From JAHJRJ01 sp037443685 (GTDB lineage Bacteria > Bacteroidota > Ignavibacteria > UBA10030 > BY39), in contig JBBINX010000004.1 in NCBI GenBank assembly GCA_037443685.1, forward strand, positions 1 through 64,000: a stretch of DNA of 64,000 nucleotides. Reading direction: 5' to 3'. The notes beneath the pieces were generated by a model that was not told where the DNA came from, did no database searches, and saw only the letters and a program-made list of their open reading frames with translations. This document shows, piece by piece, positions 57,573 through 64,000 of the stretch. Numbering within the stretch: position 1 is the stretch's first letter; each line of letters starts with the position of its first letter. The position numbers were made by a program, and so were the translations under genes.

Positions 57573-60326
57573 ATGTCAAAGAAATACGTTTATTATTTTG
57601 GCGGTAAAAAAGCAGAAGGAAAAGCTGATATGAAAAACTTTCTCGGTGGTAAAGGTGCAAACCTCGCGGAGATGGTGAATATCGGACTACCTGTTCCACC
57701 CGGATTTACTATTTCAACAGAGGTATGCACGCACTATTATTCAAATAAGAGAAAGTATCCCAAAGAGCTAAAAGCACAAGTTCTTTTCGCTATGAAAAAA
57801 GTCGAAAAAGAATTAGGTGCCAAATTTGGTGATTCCCAAAATCCACTCTTGGTTTCGGTACGTTCCGGAGCCCGAGCTTCTATGCCCGGTATGATGGATA
57901 CAATTCTAAATCTTGGGTTGAACGACACGACTGTTGAAGGATTAATCAAAAAGACTAACAATCCGCGTTTTGTTTACGATTCATACCGGCGTTTCGTAGC
58001 GATGTACGGTGATGTTGTTCTCGGTCTAAAACCGCAAACGAAAGATGAACACGACCCATTCGAAGTAATATTGGACGAGAAAAAACACGCAAAAGGAGTT
58101 AAGCTTGATACTGACTTAACTGCTGATGACTTGAAAGACCTCGTCGAAAAATTCAAGATAGCAATTAAGGAAAAAACTGGTCATGGTTTTCCTGAAAATG
58201 TATATGATCAACTTTGGGGCGCTGTCAGTGCGGTATTTAGCTCGTGGATGAATGAGAGAGCGATAGCTTACAGAAAAATGTATTCTATTCCCGAAGCTTG
58301 GGGAACTGCCGTTAATATTCAAGCAATGGTGTTCGGTAATATGGGTGAAGATTCCGGAACAGGCGTTGCATTTACAAGAGACGCTGCAACAGGAGAGAAT
58401 TATTTTTACGGCGAATTTTTGATGAACGCACAAGGCGAGGATGTTGTTGCCGGTACTCGCACACCTCTTCCCATTTCAAAACTCGCAGAAGCCAAACCTG
58501 TTATTTATAAACAACTCGATAAATATCGGAAAGTGTTAGAGAAACACTATAAAGATATGCAAGACATCGAGTTTACGATACAACAGAATAAATTGTATAT
58601 GCTTCAATGCCGTGTTGGTAAGCGAACAGCATTCGCGGCAATAAAAATTGCTGTCGATATGGTATCAGAGAAATTAATCGACGAAAAGGAAGCTTTGCGT
58701 CGTATCGAACCCGATCAGTTAAATCAACTATTACGTCCAATATTTGATAAGGTTGAAAAAGATTATGCGATAAATGCTGGTAATCTGTTGGCTATTGGTT
58801 TAAATGCCGGACCTGGTGCCGCTTGTGGTCGCGTTGTATTCAATGCACCTGATGCAGAAGAATGGAAAAAACGAGGCGAAAAAGTTATTCTCGTAAGAAT
58901 CGAAACATCTCCCGAAGATATTAAAGGTATGGACGCCTCCGAAGGTATATTAACAGCTCGTGGTGGTATGACTTCGCACGCAGCTCTGGTTGCTCGCCAG
59001 ATGGGCAAAGTGTGTGTTGCTGGTTGTTCAGCATTGAATATCGATTATTCGAGTCGTACAATGACCGTGAAGGATAAGGTTGTGAATGAAGGCGATTATA
59101 TTTCTATCGACGGTACAACAGGCGAAGTAATACTTGGACAAGTTAATACAAAACCCTCAGAAGTTTTACAGGTTTTGGTCGAAAAAACTCTTGCACCGAA
59201 AGACGCTCCGGTTTATCAACTATACGAAAAGATAATGAAGTGGGCAGATAAGTACCGAACTCTCGGAGTAAGGACTAATGCCGACCAACCCGATCAGGCA
59301 GAAATTGCAGTATCATTTGGAGCGGGGGGAATTGGGCTTTGCCGTACCGAGCATATGTTTTTTGGTGAAGGAAAAATCGGACCTATGCGTAAAATGATTT
59401 TGGCTGATACTCTGGAAGACCGTAAGAAAGCCCTTGCAGATCTTCTACCGTTACAACGGCTTGATTTCGAGGGAATTTTCGAAGCGATGAACGGTAAACC
59501 TGTAACAATCCGTACGATTGATCCGCCACTACACGAGTTCGTACCTCACGAAGAAAAAGCACAGCGTGAACTTGCTACACAAATGGAGATCAGTTACGAG
59601 AAAGTTCATCAACGCGTACAGTCGTTACATGAATTCAATCCGATGCTCGGTTTCCGGGGTTGCCGATTAGGTATCATCTATCCCGAGATTACTGAAATGC
59701 AAGCGAGAGCAATATTCGAAGCTGCGGTCAATGTACAGAAGCGCGGTATTCCTGTAAAACCTGAAATAATGATACCTTTGGTCGGACACGTTAAAGAATT
59801 AAAAATACAGGAAGAAATTGTTCGGCGTGTTGCCAACGAAGTGATTACGGAAAATAAAGTCAAGTTAAATTATCTTGTCGGGACGATGATAGAAATTCCT
59901 CGAGGTGCAATTACCGCAGACGAAATTGCCGGCGCTGCAGAATTCTTTAGTTTTGGAACAAACGACCTTACCCAAACAACTTTAGGTGTAAGCCGTGACG
60001 ATGCAGGTAGATTCTTAATACCGTATGTGGAAAAGGAAATCTATGCAAAGGATCCGTTCGAAGCTATCGACCAATCGGGTGTTGGTATTTTAATGCAGAT
60101 AGCTGTGGAGAAGGGACGTGATACTAACCCTGATCTTAAAATTGGTATCTGTGGAGAACACGGAGGCGATCCAAGCTCGATAGAGTTCTGCCATACTATC
60201 GGATTAGATTATGTGAGCTGTTCACCTTACCGCGTTCCTATCGCTCGTGTTGCTGCAGCGCGAGCCGCATTAAAATTCGGTCCTCACCAAAAAAAGAAAT
60301 CAACAAAATCAATGAAAAGAAAGTAA
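57573..60326 (+). CDS. ppdK: Pyruvate, phosphate dikinase
   Basis: Interconverts pyruvate, ATP and phosphate with phosphoenolpyruvate, AMP and pyrophosphate. 917 aa. The ATP-binding part has '[26 protein letters not shown]' and '[23 protein letters not shown]'. The swivelling domain has the phospho-His in '[24 protein letters not shown]'. The C-terminal PEP/pyruvate TIM barrel has '[12 protein letters not shown]', '[13 protein letters not shown]', '[13 protein letters not shown]' and '[10 protein letters not shown]'. GGAG precedes the ATG. PPDK is common in anaerobic and fermentative members of this group. Confidence 0.97.
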   Translation: MSKKYVYYFGGKKAEGKADMKNFLGGKGANLAEMVNIGLPVPPGFTISTEVCTHYYSNKRKYPKELKAQVLFAMKKVEKELGAKFGDSQNPLLVSVRSGARASMPGMMDTILNLGLNDTTVEGLIKKTNNPRFVYDSYRRFVAMYGDVVLGLKPQTKDEHDPFEVILDEKKHAKGVKLDTDLTADDLKDLVEKFKIAIKEKTGHGFPENVYDQLWGAVSAVFSSWMNERAIAYRKMYSIPEAWGTAVNIQAMVFGNMGEDSGTGVAFTRDAATGENYFYGEFLMNAQGEDVVAGTRTPLPISKLAEAKPVIYKQLDKYRKVLEKHYKDMQDIEFTIQQNKLYMLQCRVGKRTAFAAIKIAVDMVSEKLIDEKEALRRIEPDQLNQLLRPIFDKVEKDYAINAGNLLAIGLNAGPGAACGRVVFNAPDAEEWKKRGEKVILVRIETSPEDIKGMDASEGILTARGGMTSHAALVARQMGKVCVAGCSALNIDYSSRTMTVKDKVVNEGDYISIDGTTGEVILGQVNTKPSEVLQVLVEKTLAPKDAPVYQLYEKIMKWADKYRTLGVRTNADQPDQAEIAVSFGAGGIGLCRTEHMFFGEGKIGPMRKMILADTLEDRKKALADLLPLQRLDFEGIFEAMNGKPVTIRTIDPPLHEFVPHEEKAQRELATQMEISYEKVHQRVQSLHEFNPMLGFRGCRLGIIYPEITEMQARAIFEAAVNVQKRGIPVKPEIMIPLVGHVKELKIQEEIVRRVANEVITENKVKLNYLVGTMIEIPRGAITADEIAGAAEFFSFGTNDLTQTTLGVSRDDAGRFLIPYVEKEIYAKDPFEAIDQSGVGILMQIAVEKGRDTNPDLKIGICGEHGGDPSSIEFCHTIGLDYVSCSPYRVPIARVAAARAALKFGPHQKKKSTKSMKRK

Positions 60327-60358
60327 GTACAAACTTTCTCAGAAAGGAAATATTAACA

Positions 60359-61404
60359 ATGAAATTGTCAGACTTTCAATACACATTACCGCGTAACTTA
60401 ATCGCCAAGTATCATGCTAAACCGCGCGATTCGTCGAGACTAATGGTACTGAATCGTGAAGATGAAAGTATCACAAATAGAAAATTTTCAGATATCGTTG
60501 AATACTTTCAAAAGGGCGACGTGTTAGTGTTGAATGATACTAAAGTTTTTCNNNNNNNNNNNNNNNNNNNNNNNNNNNNNNNNNNNNNNNNNNNNNNNNG
60601 ATCGAAGTGCTTCTTCTACGTGAATTAAATAAAGATGACAATATTTGGGACGTTATCGTCGATCCTGCACGTAAAGTGCGAATCGGAAATAAAATTTATT
60701 TCGATGGTGGGAAATTATTATGCGAAATCGTTGATAATACAACATCACGCGGCAGAACCATACGTTTCATCTATAACGGCGATCTTTATAAAGTATTCGA
60801 ACGAATTGGGTATATGCCGTTGCCATACTATATCAAGCGAGAATCGGAAGATAGTGATAAGGAAATGTATCAGACCGTATATTCGAAAAACGTCGGGTCA
60901 GTTGCAGCTCCTACAGCCGGGCTTCACTTTACGAAGCGACTTCTTTTAGCAATACAAAAAAAAGGGGTTAAAATTGCTTACGTAACGCTTCATATCGGAC
61001 TTGGAACTTTCCGCAAAGTTGAAACCGAAGACCTCTCCAAACACAAAATGGATTCAGAGTTCTTTGAAATAAGTGAGACTACTGTAAATATTGTGAACAA
61101 AGCTATCTATAATAAGGGGAACGTCTTTGTCTGTGGTACAAGCACTGCTCGCGCTCTTGAATCTTCGGTTACTACAGAAGGTTTCCTGAAAGTAAATAAG
61201 GGTTGGACTGATAAATTCATTTTCCCACCATATAATTTTAAGGTTGTGGATAAAATGATTACTAACTTTCATCTTCCCGAATCAACTCTTTTAATGATGG
61301 TATCCGCTTTTTCTAATAAAAATTTTATTATCAAGGCATACAAAAAAGCCATTAAAGACGGGTATCGGTTTTATAGCTATGGCGACGCAATGATTATACT
61401 ATAA
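60359..61404 (+). CDS. queA: tRNA preQ1(34) S-adenosylmethionine ribosyltransferase-isomerase (interrupted by gap)
   Basis: Transfers a ribosyl group from SAM to preQ1 in tRNA during queuosine synthesis. 48 Ns at 60552-60599 remove about 16 residues between 'VLNDTKVF' and 'IEVLLLRELN', where 'PARLFGxK'-type sequence is expected. As scaffolded the total is not divisible by three; one base more or two fewer in the gap would restore the frame. 'KLSDFQYTLPRNLIAKYHAKPRDSSRLMVL', 'GYMPLPYYIKRESEDSDKEMYQTVYSKNVGSVAAPTAGLHFT' and 'CGTSTARALES' with 'NFHLPESTLLMMVSAF' are family motifs. Confidence 0.95.
60552..60599. other. Assembly gap (48 N) inside queA
   Basis: Unlike the three 10-N gaps this one has an estimated length. 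The queA frame predicts a true length of 3n+1 (for example 46 or 49). Confidence 0.99.
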
Positions 61405-61420
61405 TTTTAACTATTCGACG

Positions 61421-62089
61421 ATGAATAATCTTATAACTGGAGTCGTAATTCCTGCCGGCGGGATAGGAAAACGATTTGGTGGCGATAAACCTAAACAATT
61501 TTTCGAAATTGATGGAATTCCGATACTCCAGCTTACAATTCAAAAATTTCAGGTATGCGATGCAATCGACTTCATAGTCGTTGTATCGCACCCTGATTTT
61601 GTAAACGAAACACAAAATTTAATTCATAACAACCAATTTACAAAAGTTAAATCCGTTGTGGTTGGCGGTGAGCATCGGCAGGATTCCGTATGGAACGGTA
61701 TTAAAGAAATCTCAAAATATTCTGTGAATATTATTTTGATTCACGACGCAGTTCGTCCGTTCGTTTCAACTAAATTGATTATTGATATTGTAAACGCAAC
61801 TAAAGAATTCGATGCCGCAGTTCCCGGTATTCCTCCGACTGATACAATAAAATTTTCTGATAGCAATGGTTTTCTTATGGAAACGCCCGACCGGCGATTA
61901 CTTTATGCAGTTCAAACACCTCAAGGTTTTAAAACTAATCTGATAGTTGAAGCTTACGAAAAAGCTTTTCGCGATAAATTCTACGGCACCGACGATGCAA
62001 GCTTAGTAGAGAATTTGGAAAGAAAAGTAAAGTTGATAGAAGGGGATTATAAAAATATAAAAATTACAACAAAAGATGATTTGGATTAA
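61421..62089 (+). CDS. ispD: 2-C-methyl-D-erythritol 4-phosphate cytidylyltransferase
   Basis: Third step of the MEP pathway to isoprenoids; uses CTP. 222 aa. 'GVVIPAGGIGKRFGGDKPKQFFEIDGIPIL' is the CTP-binding loop, 'VGGEHRQDSVWNGI' and 'ILIHDAVRPFVS' the conserved metal and ribose motifs, and 'YAVQTPQGFKTNLIVEAY' with 'TDDASLVE' and 'IEGDYKNIKITTKDDL' finish the pattern. It supplies the undecaprenyl carriers needed by the glycan operon (inference). It begins 16 bp after queA. Confidence 0.95.
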   Translation: MNNLITGVVIPAGGIGKRFGGDKPKQFFEIDGIPILQLTIQKFQVCDAIDFIVVVSHPDFVNETQNLIHNNQFTKVKSVVVGGEHRQDSVWNGIKEISKYSVNIILIHDAVRPFVSTKLIIDIVNATKEFDAAVPGIPPTDTIKFSDSNGFLMETPDRRLLYAVQTPQGFKTNLIVEAYEKAFRDKFYGTDDASLVENLERKVKLIEGDYKNIKITTKDDLD

Positions 62090-62198
62090 AAGTACCAAGA
62101 AGACACAAAATTTTGTTAACAGGGCGGAGATTTTAATTTATGCGTTGGTAGATAAAAATCGTGTCAAAGGGTGGAAACTGTAATTTTTTAATTTTAAT

Positions 62199-62243
62199 AA
62201 AAAGCCAACCCATCTGTTAGATAACAGATAGAGTTAGCTTTTT
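62199..62243. terminator. Bidirectional terminator between ispD and the T9SS gene
   Basis: Convergent genes are separated by a hairpin of about 21 bp: AAAAAGCCAAC..ATCTGTTA pairs with TAACAGAT..AGTTAGCTTTTT, with a few G-U or mismatch positions. T runs lie at both outer ends, so it serves ispD (+) and the T9SS gene (-). Confidence 0.85.
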
Positions 62244-62265
62244 AGTAACATGAACAAATTATGTT

Positions 62266-64000
62266 CTAACGAAGCAACAACATTTTCCCAACCGCAGTAA
62301 AGTTCTGTTTTAGATCGGTTATACTTCTTGCTTCAAATCGGTAAAAATACACACCACTTGCAAGTGGTGTGTTGTCGTCAGTTATGGCAATGAATTCCCT
62401 CGATTTATACCCTGGATCCTCAATCTCATCAATTAAAGTTCTTATTTCCTGACCGAACATATTATAAATCTTAATGATTACATGACTTTCGACAGGTAGT
62501 TGATATTTAATAAATGTTGATGGATTAAATGGGTTTGGATAGTTTTGTCCGAGAAGATATTCAGTGGGCACAACATCGGGAATGTTGCCAACATCAGTTC
62601 TTCCGTCAACCACCACCGATCCGTTAAGAGTGAGTCCCAATGGTATCCCTTCATTAAAAACTACATCCGATAAATTTACATAATACGACCCAAACGGTGT
62701 TGTTGGCAAAACTTTAAAACGAACTTTCAGTAAAGTGCCGGCTACATTTATATTGTTACTACCAGCAGCAGCAACAGAGTATGAACCGGGAGAAGCCATA
62801 AAACCTGTTGCCGACCAACCACTACTAAGAGTTCCTGCTGTAATTACAGCGAGAGGTTCAAGATAGTTTGGGTCGAAATTAAGTTTAAGTTGAGCAGACC
62901 CGATACCGGATGGGTAACGTTCGATATGTAATCCTACGTGTGCCCAACCTCCAACACCTGCTGAATCGTCTTGAACTCTTACCCGAATGTCGTATAGGGT
63001 TATAACGCCGGTTGTGCCGATAGCTCCTACAGAATCTTCTATAGATACTTTTATGATGCCACTTCTTTTTACTTTTAATAATCCGGTATTCGACATGTCT
63101 GCCTTCGACGTATCGGAGACCATCCAAGTTATCGGTGGATGTATAGTTCCAGTCGCAATAAATTGCAGCGAGTCGCCAGCAACTAATGTAGCTGTTTGCG
63201 GATTTACTGAAAGGATAGACCTGTTTTGTATTGTTATGTCTCCGTTTCGAATATTACCTAGTAAATTTTCATTAAAAACTAAATCGGAAATAGTAAGGGC
63301 TGTACCGCCGATATTTACAGTTGATGCTCTACAATTAAGAAAAACAAGTATCTGTGTTCCTACACCACTTAAACGCGAAACACCAGCAAATGAAAGTGTA
63401 ATTTTCCCCGGTGTCACTTGAAATGTTGTTGGACCATACTGCTGAAGTAAGCTTTTAATTTCTGTCGTCCCATTTATTGTTACTAAATCCGGATTGAACG
63501 AAACTGAAAATTGACCCGAAGTAATATCCACCGAGTCCAGCGGAGTAATGTAAACCGGTATTAAAAACGACCTGCCCTGAATAAATGTAGTATCGCGTAT
63601 AGTTAATTTGAATGCACGAATTTCAATTTGTCCCGAAGTATCAATTGTTCCGTTTTGGTCTCTCGCTATTACTCTGCAATAACCGTGGCGGATAGCTTTT
63701 AATAGCCCATTACTGTCGATAGTAGCAATAGATGGATTCGTAACAGACCAAATAAATGGGGCAACACCACCGAAGACACTGAACTGATTACTGTCACCAA
63801 CCGTTAGCAACGCTACATCAGGGTTGACTGTTATAATAGGAAGAGGTTGAATGTTGATTGTCCCGTTCCTGACAATGGTTGCCGGATTGCCTTCATTAAG
63901 CATAGCTTTAGTAAATAACATCCCGGTTCCATTATGGGGTAAATTCAATGCAGCAGAAATCCGCAAATAAATTAAAGCCCCTGTATTGCTAAGCGGTTCA
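62266..64000 (-). CDS. T9SS-secreted protein with alternating cohesin-like and Ig-like domains (5' end outside window)
   Basis: Open from the window edge: the frame continues upstream of the apparent TTG at 63966 to 64000 without a stop, so that codon is not the start and about 577 C-terminal residues are seen. The order is: end of a cohesin-like domain ('LSNTGALIYLRISAALNLP', 'TKAMLNEGNPATIVRNGTI'); BIG2-like ('VTNPSIATIDSNGLLKAI'); cohesin-like ('SGQFSVSFNPDLVTI'); BIG2-like; cohesin-like ('GSAQLKLNFDPNYLE'); then the T9SS type A sorting domain ('YLLGQNYPNPFNPST' to 'ASGVYFYRFEAR' and 'VGKMLLLR'). It is exported through the outer membrane and probably surface-attached; its binding partner is unknown. 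Confidence 0.88.
   Translation of the reverse strand, partial: EPLSNTGALIYLRISAALNLPHNGTGMLFTKAMLNEGNPATIVRNGTINIQPLPIITVNPDVALLTVGDSNQFSVFGGVAPFIWSVTNPSIATIDSNGLLKAIRHGYCRVIARDQNGTIDTSGQIEIRAFKLTIRDTTFIQGRSFLIPVYITPLDSVDITSGQFSVSFNPDLVTINGTTEIKSLLQQYGPTTFQVTPGKITLSFAGVSRLSGVGTQILVFLNCRASTVNIGGTALTISDLVFNENLLGNIRNGDITIQNRSILSVNPQTATLVAGDSLQFIATGTIHPPITWMVSDTSKADMSNTGLLKVKRSGIIKVSIEDSVGAIGTTGVITLYDIRVRVQDDSAGVGGWAHVGLHIERYPSGIGSAQLKLNFDPNYLEPLAVITAGTLSSGWSATGFMASPGSYSVAAAGSNNINVAGTLLKVRFKVLPTTPFGSYYVNLSDVVFNEGIPLGLTLNGSVVVDGRTDVGNIPDVVPTEYLLGQNYPNPFNPSTFIKYQLPVESHVIIKIYNMFGQEIRTLIDEIEDPGYKSREFIAITDDNTPLASGVYFYRFEARSITDLKQNFTAVGKMLLLR

Noticed and set aside
63964..63966. TTG at 63966 as start of the T9SS protein
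   Set aside because: The same frame continues without a stop to the window edge and encodes the rest of a cohesin-like domain.

Overview
The window looks like part of a chromosome from an AT-rich Gram-negative bacterium of the Bacteroidota/Chlorobi/Ignavibacteria group, most likely an Ignavibacteria-type lineage. This is inference. It rests on a C-terminal type IX secretion (T9SS) sorting domain of the 'NYPNPFNPST' kind, lipid A and Kdo genes (lpxB, lpxK, kdsB), pyruvate phosphate dikinase, and promoters that read as ordinary sigma-70 boxes (TTGnnn, 17 bp, TATATT-like) instead of the Bacteroidia TAnnTTTG box. Four runs of N show that it is a draft scaffold, probably a metagenome assembly.

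Layout. 1-1210: 5' part of a secreted protein with carboxypeptidase-regulatory-like repeats (minus). 1534-6623: a five-gene ABC-2 exporter operon like YbhG-F-S-R but with YbhF split in two, followed by pepT. 8190-22913: a 14.7-kb, 13-gene minus-strand surface polysaccharide operon (glycosyltransferases, Wzx-type flippase, WecB epimerase, two methyltransferases, YfhO protein, GT9 enzyme). Divergent from it, 23063-28850 carries an AsmA-like protein, rsmA, mgtE and a PAP2 phosphatase. 28883-33494: two small minus-strand genes, then plsC, kdsB, a DUF502 protein and pyrG. 33682-34899: an orphan methyltransferase and a decayed T9SS-protein gene. 35094-36764: rplU-rpmA and mdh (minus). 36890-37703: a rearranged second copy of the ABC-permease/pepT junction. 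37852-40881: a two-gene NfrA/NfrB-like glycan synthesis and export unit plus a receiver-only response regulator. 40968-42849: cysS and a DUF2914 protein. 43145-47622: pruA, remains of a nuclease-like gene with a 56-codon ORF, sucC and tpiA. 47798-62089: a long plus-strand run with a membrane-anchored GH2-like protein lacking both catalytic glutamates, smc, an MtnX-like phosphatase, an ICMT-like methyltransferase, lpxB, lpxK, ppdK, queA and ispD. 62266-64000: a T9SS-secreted protein with alternating cohesin-like and Ig-like domains.

Much of the window serves the envelope: glycan assembly and flipping, lipid A and Kdo, phospholipid acylation, AsmA, export and T9SS cargo. The rest is housekeeping. 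The most interesting items are the NfrA/NfrB-like unit, where NfrB has lost the C-terminal c-di-GMP-binding region and a lone receiver protein follows; the GH2-like presumed pseudoenzyme fused to a membrane domain; the mosaic partial duplication; two decayed genes that no intact reading frame shows; the exporter ATPase pair whose two unusual residues fall in one composite ATP site; and a malate dehydrogenase with a five-residue insertion in its specificity loop. No rRNA, tRNA, CRISPR array or insertion sequence was seen.
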